Positions 35,116 through 48,600 of a DNA stretch of 64,000 bases are shown one piece after another; the first letter of the stretch is position 1; each line of letters starts with the position of its first letter. The notes under the pieces were generated by a model. It saw only the letters and a program-made list of their open reading frames with translations, was not told where the DNA came from and searched no databases. The position numbers were made by a program, and so were the translations under genes. Source of the DNA: Volvox africanus (lineage: Eukaryota; Chlorophyta; Chlorophyceae; Chlamydomonadales; Volvocaceae); contig BSDZ01000009.1 of the NCBI GenBank assembly GCA_030268105.1, positions 186,001 through 250,000 on the forward strand, written 5' to 3'.

Positions 35116-38100
35116 TCAGTGGTAATCAAAATCCCCCTCATCGGGGAAGTCGCTGTCGCCATCCAGAAGAAGCTGGTCCTGTTTCTTGTTCCTCCAGACG
35201 CAGTGCTTTTCGCCCCGCCCATCCCGCTCCACCAGAACCTCGTCGGACATGTAGGCCCTCACGAACTCCGAGACCCTCATCCCACCACCGGGCTGCGCCA
35301 GTACGCGCGACACAGTACATCGAAGGTCATGTAAGTAGCATCAAAAGCGTTAAGGTGCGCCAAAATGATTGTGTGTAGGTATGTAATACATAGGAGGTCC
35401 ATTAGAGGAAGTGACGTGTGAATCCATTGATAAACTTAAACTCAGCCTGCGAAACAACGAATGGAATATTTTTGGGGGAAAGGATGGACTTTGTAACGAC
35501 CCGCTTTCAACGGCCCCCTGTTGTATTCGCCTTCACGCGCCATATCTATGCGCGCGATCAATCATGCAAATAAACTATATAACTTATATTAAATCTACAT
35601 GCACTGATCCCCATGGATTGCAGGCAGGATGCAGGGAGGGTACAATCAGACAGCCGCTATACGATGACGTCGCTGTAAAGTTGCCGCCGAAAAGGCCTTT
35701 CGTCAAAAATTTGATGTTGACGGCATACCTGCATGATAGATTTTAGCATCTAAATTGTGTTGGTATGCTGTATCGTACAACTATTACAATATACCTTATT
35801 TTGCCATCTGCTTGGAACTCGGATCTATACGTATTTGCTGCATTATAAACTTCAGACAAGTTTTATGAATAAGCTAGGGCATTATCGGACACAGCCTATT
35901 CATCCCTCCCCACAAACAAACACACTACCACCACCACCACCACCAACGGTATTGTGCAATGCATGATCACATTCGTACGGAAGATCCGCTCAAGCGCGAA
36001 CAGTACCGGGTTTCTTCACTAAGATGAACGTGCACAACGCTCAAGTATTATGAATGACGCCTTCATGAATATGTTATACTTAATTGTCATATATTTACCA
36101 GCTGCTTCATTTCCTCAACCAGGCGACGAGGAGCGTCGCAGCAGTAGATGACGCGACCTTCCGCCTCCGCCATCCAAGCCATAAAGTGGTCGCGAAGCCT
36201 CTGCAGGTGACCGCTGTCCACATGCACTTTCTCGAGGCGTCCTCGCAGGCCCCGGGGGGCCCCTCTCTCCGAAGCCCCCCCGTGCCGATGCGATTGCGAC
36301 AAGGGCCTGGACTGTCGGCTCCGTCCCTGCTGCCTCCCTTCCTTTCCATGATGTTGACGCGGTTGCCGTACTTTGGGGGCCCGGGCGAGGGCAACATCAG
36401 ACCGCTCCTGCAGCTGTGGCCCCGGGAGAGGTGGCCGCTCACCCTCAGCCTCACCCTCCTCCTCACTTTCATCTTCCGGTGGAGGCGGTGGCGGGGATCC
36501 CGCAGGTAGAGGGGGCGGCGAGCTGTCAGGGAGAGGTGGAGCCTCCTCAATGGCTCCTGTATGCGACGGCAGCGCTGCCGGGTCGTAACGCCAGGTTACC
36601 CAGGGGACCAGATCCATAAACGGGGGGCCCGGATAGCCTCCACCACCTGCAGCTGGTGCCTGCGCCCATCCCGCTGGGGCGGGCGCGTATGCCGGTGCCT
36701 GATGCGGCGGGGCCCTTGGCGGCAGCGAGGCCGGCTCCAGCTGGATGAACACAAGGAAAGCCTCACCCCGCGCGAACATCTGTCCTTCTGGCGTATCCCG
36801 CAGCTCTTCGACGGCCTGCACAGATTTGCGAGCACAGTGGGCTGGGCCGCATGGGTGGCTAGCAGAGGCGTCCTTGCATTGATTGTTGCTTGCGCATCAC
36901 CTGGCTGTAGGCGGGGACATGGATGCCGTGTACAGGGAAAAACCATTAGTGCCAGTACACTAGTGTCAACGAGCCATGTACGGCAACTTTCAGCTTTAAC
37001 AATTAGCACTCGTACGTCCCAACCTCGGAGTACGGTAGTTTAAAGATGCGGTGCGTCAGGATTTTCAAGCCTTGTAAGAAAAATTATAAACCTAAAGAAA
37101 GCCCCGAGACCAGGTAGCTTCGTTGATCCCTTATAAGGACAAAGCGCGCACACCTCCCTCCATTCCCACACAGGTCGTGGACAAACAAACAACTTCATCT
37201 CGTGTAATACCTTAATACAAGACCACGCGACCACTACATTACCGCACGGGTCCGTACCCCCATTTCATCCCCATCTGCATGCGGTAATATACACTGCCCA
37301 TTTCGGGTGCCCCCCTACCTTCGTACGAGCCCACTGGCACTTATGTGTGATGATGTAGGTTGTGAGTTTCTGGCCCAAGAGGAGACCCGCGTTGAAGCTC
37401 ACTGTGGACTGGGCACACAGGATATAGCTCTCGTTCACTGAATCCCGGAATAAGCCCAGTAATGCAGTTACTTGAACCATCCTGCGTGTTACAGGGGATG
37501 GGGCGGGAAGGCGGGGTTGAGGTTCAGGCGTCCGACCGGTTGATGCTCGAGGGGACTCAGGTCTCAAGGGGTCGGGCAGGGCCGGGCGGGTGACCGGGAC
37601 AATTATGCGGATTTCCATCCATCTCGCTTACGACCAGGGTTTTCCACTCACGGCCAAATGCCACATGCAGGTGGCTCCCTCCTGTGTGAGGCGCACGACA
37701 GAAGTGTCTGTATACACATAGGGCCCGCACGCACCACCGCCATTGGCATTTCCTTGCTTGCCACCAGTCGTAGCCCGGGGGGGGGATATCTGCTCTGCAT
37801 GCGGGACCCACGAGGCGTTCCGCCTCCTCTCCCTCCCGACACCGGCGTGCGTCACTTCTCCGCATCCTTAGCAGCATATTCGCCTCCAGCACCCACCACG
37901 CGGCCCCCTTTCCCAACACGTATACCTGGGCAGTGATGTTGGTTGCACGGCCATAACGTGCTGACCCATGCATGCACCTGTTGAACGCCCCGCGCAGGAC
38001 TTACTGGTTCAGGTCCTTCGGATCGCGGAAGCTCAATAGTCCGACCTCCGGGACGATGTACGGATACCTCAAAACGTGATTATTAAAGTCGTGCACCGCA

Positions 38101-41030
38101 ACTGTGCGCTGCGGCGCTCATTGCAGGCACAACGGAAAAGGGGCGGGCCACAGCACCATTTCGGGTTTGAACCCTAGGGAGATCGCAGTACGGCAGTATC
38201 GCAGTACGGCAGTGTTCATGAAAGACAGGCAGCAAAGAAGCGGGGGCTCAGCCATGGTGTCAAACGTGGTGATGAACTTTGATAGTGTGGGCAAGGGGCA
38301 ACGGCAAAGGCCAATGGCAAAGGGAAGGCAATGGCAAAGGGGAGGCAATGGCAAAGGGAAGGCAATGGCAAAGGCAGGCTAATGAGAGGCATGCATGCGC
38401 GCACATAATGATAACATCCATGCATCGATCCATCCATCAGGGTGATCACGCGGGCTACGGGGATGAGTTCCGGCGTCTGCCTCACCACGGTATCAGACGG
38501 GTCCAGACACAAGGGGAGCTTTTCGCCGCGAAGGACAGCCACCGACATATGCGGCCGGCCCGAGGTGCCCACGACGCCGCCACCACTCCCCGTCCAGCCT
38601 GCGCCAGGAGCAGACACCGCCTCAATCCCGATCGCGTGTATCTGGCCGCTCGGCAGCTGCGCCGGCGTTGCGCCCTTGACCCACACCTCCACCGTGCCCG
38701 CCCACTGCCGAACACAGGAGCGACGGCGCAAGGGGCAGCGCGGGGGGAGAACGGGGGAGCCAGGTGCAGGGGACTACTTGTCAGAGCGATGCGCCGGGTA
38801 ACGAACTCGTTCACCCGCAAGCCGTGGTCACGCAGCGAGTAAGGCAGACGGCGATATGAAGGGACCGGGAGCAATGCAAAGCATAGTGGTATGTGGGAGA
38901 TACGCGCCGGGGACAGCAGGAGATGGTGCAATTACCAGCAGCGGACATCGATCTCAGGGGCGGGGCGGGGCGGGGCGGCAGGACCCAAGCAAAGCAGCAT
39001 TTGCTGTGCTGATTGCGACCCTGAGCTTTCGCGATTGTGGACTGCTCCTCCGCATTGTGGCATTGTGATGGAGCATATTCCAGTAGTTCACTGCTGTACG
39101 GCAAAGAAGGGTCGGTCAGGGGAAACCGGCGACGTACCCGACCTGCTGCTGTCATCCGGTTAGCAAGGCATGACCTGGCTAGTTGCCTACGTAGTTTTGT
39201 TTCTTCATACCGGCATCAAGCAACGCAGTTGACCTGTACAAACAATCATGACGCAGACATGACTGCAAATATTTAATTCATTTATGCTCTTACCGCGTAG
39301 CTGTGTGCATATATACATCATGCATGCAGGTGCGACATCCGTACATCCAAACTGCGATAGATTACGTACATATGTACGCACGTACGGGTAAAGGTCCAGC
39401 TATCCTTGACTCACCTTGATCTCCGGCTGCGGCCTCCAGTGAACCACACCACCTCCTCTGCCCAGCGCAACAGTGGCAGCAGCAGCACGCATCTTGCTAT
39501 GCCCCCTCTCATCCCGCCACCGGTAGTAGGCGTGTAAATCCTCCAGTGTTGGCACCTTGAGGCGGCAAGCCTCCATCAGTTGCCTGCACTCCTGTCGTCG
39601 GCGGAAGACACACGTGCGTACGAAGGTTGTGTATCATGAGCGGGTGCCGGTGAGAGACAGCAGTCGCAGGGAAGGAGTATGTGAATGGAGAGCATCACGA
39701 GGGGCACATGTAGGTTCATTTGTGTCTGTTGCAAAATGCTGCTGGTACCGTGGTTATAATTATTTGTTGCACACCTCATACATGCGTTCCGCTTATCGAT
39801 TACTCGGTTGGCTCAATTACTCGCTCGTTTTTCAACAAAGAAAGGATTTCGTCATCATGCCTTTCCGCTCTCGTTATTATATTACTGCATCAACAGGGTT
39901 CGTTACATAATCATAGATGCAGAAGTTACTCGGTGATATACAACGATTAAGATTCACTAGTAATGTACTCAAGAGATAAAGCCTAAATAGGAACCACTGT
40001 AAAATGGTTGATGCAATTTAGGCATGCATCAAACTAATTGCTTTTCAGCATCTTATACCTAGATAAGCCATCTAAACATAAACAAGTAAACCAATACATC
40101 AACAAATATGATTCTACATAGTATCTACGCCGAATCTCCGCTACCCACCACTTTCTTCTTCTCCATCTCCTCCAACCTTCTCATCGCTTCAGCAGGCAGC
40201 GATGATGACAGCCACTCCAAGGTGATGGCCCCCGCGTTGAATTGAACACCTCTCTTTACCAGAAACTTTATTTGGCGCCTGTTGATCCGCATGAAATCGA
40301 CCTGCACCAACACATGCCGTGCACACAACAGTGTTTCGTTCTATGCATATCTCGCATCCTGCGAACGTATATGCAGTACAGAATTTACCAAGAGCTTGTG
40401 AGGGCATGTCGTGTCAACTGCCTGGGGTGCGTTACGTTGCTCGAACAACCAGATATCGTAACATGCGCACAACCGTACATTCGGTAAGCAGCAGGCGGCC
40501 CGACAAATACTGTCACAGCCGGATGACGGATGGAAGGACGGGCGGCGACAATGAGCAACGAACGATAACAAGAAGCCGTACGTACTTGGCAACCGATTAA
40601 CTGAAACTCGCCACGCCGCGCCTCGCCGAGATACAAAAATATTATTACGTCGTTCGGGTGATGGGTTGTCGACCTTACGTACAGCAAATGCAGTAATGAC
40701 GGCGAGCGGAGATCGAAATTCCCATACACACGCACTGACTGCCACATGCATGAATTGTTACCAGTGCATCCATCACCCACCGACTTGGGAGCACGTAACA
40801 TTTCGGGACGTACGTAGCGGAGACAGCGGAACCAAACGACAGATAGAAACAGAACCTACCTGCAGGTCATGTAACTGCTGCAGCGGATAACCGTGTCCTT
40901 CAGCGCCGTCAGCAGCAGCATAAACAGCAGCCGAAGCCGGCTCGCAGCGGGGATGGGTGGAGCCGACGGGGATGGGAGAGCTTGTTGACGGGCCAGACGC
41001 CTCCCTATGTGGTGCCGCTCCTGTGAGGGT
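35116..41030 (-). CDS. Multi-exon gene of unknown function
   Basis: A chain of minus-strand exons with good splice signals but no family that I recognise. Pieces in order: YPLQQLHDLQ (ending 40860) spliced in phase to VDFMRINRRQIKFLVKRG (from 40301), a helical LPAEAMRRLEEMEKKK stretch, ECRQLMEACRLKVPTLEDLH (ending 39413), SLRDHGLRVNEFVTRRIALT (about 38780-38845), WAGTVEVWVKGATPAQLPSG (about 38640-38710), YPYIVPEVGLLSFRDPKDLN (about 38005-38065), RDSVNESYILCAQSTVSFNA (about 37390-37455), a Pro-rich exon of about 36100-36810, and a last exon ending in acidic DGDSDFPDEGDFDYH with a stop at 35116. The helical part suggests a coiled coil. It could be one gene or two, since a stop at 40125 follows the second exon if that exon is not spliced. 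No function is proposed. Confidence 0.5.
38290..38382. repeat. Purine-rich tandem repeat, unit about 15-18 bp
   Basis: Repeats of the words GGCAATGGCAAAGGG and close variants, about five copies on the plus strand, inside an intron of the unknown gene at 35116-41030. The open frames crossing it are by-products. Confidence 0.9.
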
Positions 41031-43145
41031 TTAATCCAGGCTACAGCTCAACAGTGGACACGCGCGTGCGTGTATTAAATAGCGAAATAGCCGCAGGCGC
41101 TCCAGAAAAGGATATGACTCATCATAACCCATTCTGTTGCGATAGCAGCAGCCGCATACCCAGTTGAATGACTCCCAGCGGACACCAGCCTACGCGCTGA
41201 TCAATGAACCCATAACAAGAGAGAGACATCGATAGCACTTCTCACGCACCAAAAGACGCACTTCCACCCACCAGGGCTTGCATGCGGCTGCCTTGCCGCC
41301 GTAGTCGTCGTTGCAGCAGCACAACCTTGCATGGCAATCTTTGTGTTGTGGCTTACTTAATGTTGAGAGATAAGAAGAGTGGTAATTCGAAGCCAATTTA
41401 TCATTAGTGCATATTCCAGTACTTAAGAAGGAAATGTGGTCACGCGATTGCTTTCAGGACATGATACATGGACCCATGGGTCGCCGGCCGTACAACGCCT
41501 GTTTTGCATCCGAATCCAATGAGGATTTTAGGATTTTACGATATACGATTATATGGGACTCATATTTCATTTGTTAGGTTTGGACTGTTTTGTGCCCATA
41601 TCAGTTGCTTGTTATGTGAGACAAGGTTTACTTGCCGTGTTCTCGCTTTTACTCCACGCCGATAACACTTACAACGATGGCATCAGTGTACATAGACTAC
41701 AAAAGACCTCAAATCAGGGAACTGCCTGACGAGGAATGCGCCGAGCCGTCAGATCTGTTTACGTCACCGTTCTTGCACGGTTAGGTTGCTGTCAGTGCAT
41801 TCAAACCCCACAACCTCAAATTGGCGCGACCATGTCCGGCCATGTCAACTGATGCCCTTGCCATGCATCTTCGTCCCAGCCGCTTCATTGCACTGCATGG
41901 ATTTACACACTTTTCGCCCTGCCTCTGCGTGTGCCCGCGTCAGCCCGCACACCTCAACGTCTTCCGCAGTCAGCGCCCTCTGCGCAAATCCCTTCATTCG
42001 CTAGCAGCTGCTTCATCTTTTGCAACGAATCAGGCGTCATCATCCTACACGCGCCGCAGACAAGCAAAGCACAATATCGCCATCTTTGATGCTCTGCGTG
42101 CTGGATGCCGCATGCTGTTCACATCATCTCCGAACTGCCATCCGTTGGGGCCTCCCGCCCCGTCGCGCCAGCAGCCGATCTCGCCAGCAGCCGATCCACG
42201 TCCTGACGTCCACCGCACAAACAAAGTTGACACCCCTCAGGATGCTGTAACACTATGTGCAGTTGCAATATCAATCCAAACTGTCAAGATTTACGAGAGG
42301 GTCGGGAAAGAGTGACCAGCTGCTTCATGTACATTCCCTTGCAGACTCATTCACCATTATCGGTGGATTAGGGAGCTGCTACGAGGGCTGTGGGGACGGA
42401 ACACAAGGCACACATGATAAAGTCAGAAGGCAATACCAATAAACGTAAATATTGCGTTAGAACTGGATTTGCTGCAATACAGCAATTGTTGGAGCATTCG
42501 ACGATGCGGGTCGCACGTCATCACGTCCCATGGGTCGTCGTCCCCTCAACTAATGCTCATTACTTCAGCCGAGGGGTGTCCGATCCGGGTACAGTGTCAC
42601 AAAGAGTCCTCCGCTCATACACACATACACACACACCACCCCTCCGCTTGTAAACCCTAACCCAGTTCCCACCGTCAGGTGACCTCGCACGTGCTCCAGC
42701 ACTGAGAAACCTACTCGGTTGGTCCAACGGGTTGCCTGAGTAGGCGGGGTTACGTAAAATATATGGTGGTGCAGAGCAGCATTGGGTAACTACCGCATCC
42801 AGAGGTTGGTGAATGAAAGAGGAGGTCCAGGATACCATTAGTAGGGGAGGGTCGCAGGGGGTCAGCAGTCAGCAGTCAGGAATAAGGGGAGCCTAACCGC
42901 TTGAGGGCTAGGTAAGCCAGCTAGCAGGTGTTGCCCTCCCACCATGATAGCGGTGCAGCCGCAGCACCGCTTTCCAGGACTGCAGTCTCCCGAAAGAAGA
43001 CAGATCGCCACGTCCCCACATCCCGGCTCGGGGAAACCGACACGCCGCCGCAGCAGCAGCAGCGGCGACTGCTCGGCACGGGAGATAGAGTCTTCCCCTC
43101 TGAGCCAGGAGGGGGGGCACCACCTCATCACCCTCCAAACTGTCC
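41031..43145. other. Spacer between the unknown gene and the esterase gene
   Basis: About 2.1 kb. A 164-codon plus-strand frame (41821-42315) without an ATG at its start and with Ser/Pro/His/Arg-rich content is probably not coding. Minus-strand sequence at 42860-43140 could hold further 3' exons of the esterase, but I could not match them to the family's C-terminus. Confidence 0.5.
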
Positions 43146-45613
43146 TCAACAACAAGCCATGGCATACCGGCACATGACAGATCCGTGAAGTACCTGGATA
43201 TTATTGTGGGCGCTGCCAAGGCGCGTCCCCGCAAAACTGACATCCACTCGCCTCCACGGCAGCCGGCGCAACCGCTCCAGCACAAATTCAACCACCTGGT
43301 TACATGTCGAAAACAAAACAAGGGGAAGAGCCTAGCATTAACATGGACAACAGATTAACGGAACATTTTCGTACGGAGATCACGATAAGGAAAAACAGGT
43401 AACAGAGAAGTTCTACCAGATATTTAATCGTTAAGTACAGAACCTGCACTCATATTTTACCAAAGCACGCTACCGGCATTCCAAGATTTACTTTCGGTCG
43501 TATTCACTCCCCACACTGGCTCATGCAGGAGGGGCTGCATCACGACCCCGCTACCTGCGCCGGTGACTCCATCGCGCCCTCAACGGCCCTCTCCAGCGCC
43601 TCCGCCTCGGCAGCTTGGCCCGCAGCAATGCCACTTGGCAGGATGCTCTGAAGTGCCTCAGAGCCCGACTCAGCGCCTTCAATTTTCGCGTATGCCCCGG
43701 TCGTCCCCGCCGCGGGGACCCCTCTAGCTCGGGTGGAGGAGGCAGCAATAGAGGCGGCCACAGGACGCTGTAATATTTCCGAACACTCCCCTTCCCGTGT
43801 GATCGCGCCGCTGGCATTAGCCGCAGCACTAAGAGGGTGGGCCCCAATGGCCGAATCCACCGCCGCTACAGCCGAATATGTTTGCAAGAGAGCGGGCCCC
43901 AGGCCCACATCCGGCGGGTCTGCTCGTATGACACCACGACCTTTGCGTACGATGTCCGGTGGGATGTTCGGCAAGTCCTCCGTCGACCGAATTGTTGCAT
44001 TTTCCCAGCTGACCCTGCGCAGGTACACGGAGCTCCCTCAAGGCCATATGCTAGGGTCAGCTCCCTTGGGGTGAACCGACCATACGGTCCAAGCCATCAC
44101 ACTCGGCACACGGCTCTCCAGAACTCCCGTCCGCACCCGCCACAGGCGTCCCCTCACCCACCAGTGATCTCGTCCCACGTTTCCGTAGCAGGCCCGGGAG
44201 GCGAAGGCCGCCAACGCCGAGTAGAAGTACTGATCCCTGAGGGGACAGCCGCAGCGGGTCTACCGGTACATGGACACACCTATCGCTGTTGGAGGGATGA
44301 GATTGGGCCACCCTAGCGATGAGGTGCATAGGTTGCAAGAACTGAAGAATCCGCCGCCGTCACCTGAATAGAAGCCACAGGCCCCCCCTGATAAGCTCCT
44401 CACCCCGCACTGCTCCCCAGTAGGGCTACATCCGCGTTACGTGCCCCAGTCCCCGCCCACAGCCTGGGGGTTTTTAATGGCATGACCTGAACACCTCGCA
44501 GTGCATATCCCCCCTCGTACGGCGGACACAGATTACAGACGCCCCGGTGCACGGTGGATCACAACACCTCGCTGCAGGACTTCGGCCCCCCTCCCCATCC
44601 CAGTGGGCACTGACCTGCGAGGATCTACCCAGCTCCTCAAATGCCTCCCATCATGCATCGGTGCGGCGCCACCCCACGATTAGGTTAACACCTACTTGTC
44701 CGGTGCATCCATAGCCAGCAGCATCAGCAGTGGCAGCTCCCCCGGACCCCCGTCTAGTGCCAGGAAATGGCGGCCCGTGCCTCTGAACACGGTGCGGGCC
44801 ACCCAGTGGCCTACACCCTGTAGGTAACGGGGAGCAGACAGGCACGTGTGGATCGAGGAGCTTTTAGGGTTTAAGGTTTTAGGTAGGGCAAGGCACCTGG
44901 TTTCCCGCCAGTACTCGGGGGTTTATATAACGGGCCCGCAATTGGGCGCGAAGCAGCGAAGCACGGACGTCTCTCAACAGGCTCTTGCTATTACGACGCC
45001 TGGAAAGGACACCGTGCACGAAGGCTTTCATCGGTATGAGCCACATTCATCGCGTTGTAAGGGATACTCTGGGCCACGCCAGCCTCCTAACTCATCCGAA
45101 GCCCTTAAGGACACGGCAGGTCAGTCGTAGGATAGCAGCACGCACCTGCAGGGCGCTCTTGACGCTGGGCCCCAGCAAGGGGATATTCCCTGCCCAAGCG
45201 ACAAAGGGAACCTGCCCTGGACCGTCGTCGACAGTCAAACCCAGATGAGGTGTGGCCAGCGTAATGAAGTGAATAGGTTTCAGGCCGCAGACTTGTCCGT
45301 CTACAGGATTGAAAAGGATGCCCAACGCGTATCGAGCTATCATTCCGCCCATGCTATGACCGATCACAGAAAGCTTCGCCAAGTGTGTTTGTCGATGGAC
45401 GAGCTCTCGTATTTCACTTGCTAGCCTTTTGCCACATTGATCAAATCCATCGTGCGTTTTGAAGCGTCCGTTTACTGCGGATGCATGGAGTAGAAAATCA
45501 GAAGGCTCAATCTTGCGCAGCTCGTTAATGCAATTGTCCCATGCGTGTAACGTGTCCGCAAGGCCATGTACTAGCACAATCAGATGATTCGGCTGGCTTG
45601 ATTTCGTAGACAT
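43146..45613 (-). CDS. DUF676-type serine esterase/lipase
   Basis: An alpha/beta-hydrolase of the DUF676 (putative serine esterase) family, expected to cleave an acyl ester such as a lipid; the substrate is unknown. Exon 1 (45146-45613) starts at the ATG and gives NHLIVLVHGLADTLHAWDNC, the nucleophile elbow LSVIGHSMGGMIARYALG and ITLATPHLG. Later exons give TGRHFLALDGG and LPLLMLLAMDAP (about 44700-44800), YFYSALAAFASRACYGNVGR (about 44175-44240) and YLRRVSWENATIRSTEDLPN (about 43965-44025). The exon ending 43194 gives LRRLPWRRVDVSF and SAHNNIQ, which matches the family's C-terminal region. Ser of GHSMGG is visible; the catalytic Asp is probably in GNVGRD. The 3' end is uncertain: reading through gives a stop at 43146. 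Confidence 0.8.
44862..44889 (+). repeat. Degenerate telomere-like words
   Basis: CTTTTAGGGTTTAAGGTTTTAGGTAGGG resembles three or four imperfect copies of the green-algal telomere unit TTTTAGGG/TTTAGGG. It lies in an intron of the esterase gene. It may be chance or a trace of break repair. Confidence 0.45.
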
Positions 45614-48600
45614 ATCGCAACTTTATAACAGCTATTTATGATCTATGTAAGTGCCGATGACAGTGAAAGGAATTAATTTCTATAAGCTATTGCTTTAGGA
45701 AACGCGACTGGCCAGCTAACACCCGCTCCAGGTTGCTCCAAGATGACGATGATGATATACAAACTCGTACGAGCTCATGTGAACTAAGGGGCCATTTACA
45801 TATGAAGGTGCATCCCACGAGGGTCGTGAAAGTCCCTGAGTGAAAATGAGATGAGAAACTACCCGATGCGTTTACATTTCCGGATCGGGTACGGCACGAA
45901 AAACATGAAAGGCGAATGTCTTATGTGTTCAGATTTGTGACAGAAATGCGCGTTGCCATACTTGCCGCTGTGACATCGGGCCATGTAGTTTTGATAGATT
46001 TGCTAGGTACTATGCTCTATGCTTTCGTGTAGAGACTGGATTGTATAGTTGCAAGCGTATGCATGCGGCGGCGGCCAAAATTTGCAATCTAACTTCGCAA
46101 CTCACTTTCACAACTCATTTCAATGTCTTAGCAACCTTTCCATTCCTTTTACGAGTTTTCACAAATTACGTTTTATATATCCTGGACATACGTAATTTCA
46201 CGACTCAATGTGAACACTTACTCACGGCCACGGAGTGAGCCCACGGACCACGTCTTTTCACTCAATGTAAACGCCGCCGAAACGAGCCAGGAGGCTCAAA
46301 GATCGTGAATCCAAGCAAATTGTATATATTGGAGAAATAGAAAAAGGCAAGACTAAATCGAAAAGAAAGCCCAGCCGTTGCTTGGGAGAGGGCAGAAAAT
46401 GGAGGAGTGCCCATGAGTGAAGGGTTAAATCCTACCCAGCGCCGTAAACGTATGCCATGAATAACCCGTGCGATGCCCAGTTGGTCTTTCGCTCTCATTG
46501 TTTCGCATCGAGAAACTTTGTCCCACATGCAGGGACTTCCCCCCCTCGACGCTCCCATCGCGCTCCTCGAACACCCCCCGCTCCAGCCCCAATTAGGCAA
46601 ACAAAATCAGCGCGCGTTTCAGCATAACTGGGAGACAGATTCCGTCAGCATAACCGTAATATTCATCCTTCCAAGGTTAACCCTCATTACAAGCACGGCA
46701 TCAATGATGCGGCCTGAAACCAAAACCATAATACCGTACGTATGTATACGCCGACACGAATTTGTGATATTCTGTACCTAGGACAATCGAGCGAACAGCA
46801 TGTTCAATTCCACCACGTAAAATCGTAGACCAGATCTGCCATGAAACGAAACAATACCATAATTCACGAAACATTGATGTGGCCTTGCAGGATCAAACCT
46901 GGCTACACGTATCTATATGAATATACGAACGTCCGCATTGCATCATCCTGCTGGACCCCAGCAGATTCCGTCCTGCGAGGACCAACCAGCCACCCTTCCA
47001 TGTTGTGCACGAAAACAGATTATGCATTGGGTGAGAGCACCTCGTGTATTTAACACAGCGGGCTTCCGTACATCTGCTAGAGACGACGACCACATTTTAT
47101 AGCTGCTATTTGTTCGGTCATCATCACGCAGGAAAGCAGCCCAGCAGCCATTCCTCCCCATCTCAGGATCTCAGGTTCATCATTTTGGGCCTCTGCTCCA
47201 GCCACTCTACCCCTGCGACCAACCGTCCACCGTGAGGCAGGCCTGCTGCTGCGGTGCGCGACTGAGGCCCTACCGGCGTGGCACCGCTGCTGGCTACATA
47301 CGTGTCCCAACAGCCACGCCCTGCTGTATTAGTTGCGTACTTACAGGACCACCAGCATGTCGAACAGGTGTGGGCAACGCCGGCGCTTATATCAATCCGC
47401 GTGATGTGCGTGTGGGATAGAAGAGGAGCCGCCGGGCGAGCTAGCCAGCAGCCTTCATAGCCGTTGCTGGATGAGTTCATCAATCGGAGTTGTGGGTAAT
47501 AACAGCAAATGTATGCATAAATTATTCATAGCTAGCAGCGGATCCGCGCGCGTAGCCCGGCCCTCTGCTAGCTAGTTGGCAAACATTTGCCATTCGTCTG
47601 TGCACGCACAGTTTTTCTTGATGGGGCGTTTGATGGGCCTTCATTCAAATGCAAGTACGTAATCCTAAGGTTCATAATCCTGCGCAGGCAGAAGGCATTC
47701 CATTCCTCTTCTGGCCACACAGGCAAGGAATGCATGGGGCTTTCTTTGCGGGAGGCGGAGCGGCGGTGTAACAGGTGGAGGTGATTGATCGGGATGGTAA
47801 AATCGTTGATGTAGTAAGCTGAATGATGACAGGGTGAATAAAAGCAGTGCGGCACACAGGCGCCTACATTCGTCCTTGTGCAAGCTCACATTGCGATGCA
47901 CGCATGCGTATACATATGTACGCATGGCGCCTGCATCATAATATACTAGTGGTCCCCACGAACCTAGCTACATACATAGTCCTTGATTCAACGAAAGTAC
48001 ATACGGAAGGACAGGCATATGTGTATAATAAGTCCACTAAGCATTGGACATGGGGATCCAGAACGCCCACCTCGGTTCGAAGATGTGAGGAGGATAAGTG
48101 TGCTGGCAAAGCAATGAGCTTCACATCCGAGCATAAGCTTCAGGAGGTTGCAAACGATGCCAAATTAATAACCTGATAACAACCACAAGCTGAAATCTAC
48201 TCCAGGCGATGGTATTATTATTTCCTAGAGTCACGTAACTTTTTGCCCTTGGTTGTTAGGACGACGATACGCCGACAGAACACGCCTCTGGGATTTTGGT
48301 TTTGAAGCACTCGCAAGCGGAACTCGACCTTTCCAGCCTCAACATGCAATAAGCCAAAACGCGGGTATAACTACATTCAACTGTCTTTTTATGAATCATT
48401 TTATAAAGCTTCATGTTCATAAATTTTATTTGTGTTTATGGGGCTCTTGCTATTAATATGCGGCTTGTGTCCTTTTGTGTCCTTGCGTAAACCAGCCCAC
48501 TCGGTTTCATATTCCGTCAACTACAATATTAACCATTTACAACTGCATTTATAATGAAAAAAATTGGATACATTGATATTATAATTCTGAAAAGTCACAA

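Noticed and set aside
36107..36550. Arg-rich minus-strand frame and overlapping plus frames at 36084-36619
   Set aside because: The neighbouring minus frame 36087-36821 has the better acceptor, donor and content (FARGEAFLVFIQLEP), so the others are shadows.
41821..42315. 164-codon plus-strand frame
   Set aside because: No ATG at its opening, composition of a random GC-rich frame, no linked splice sites.
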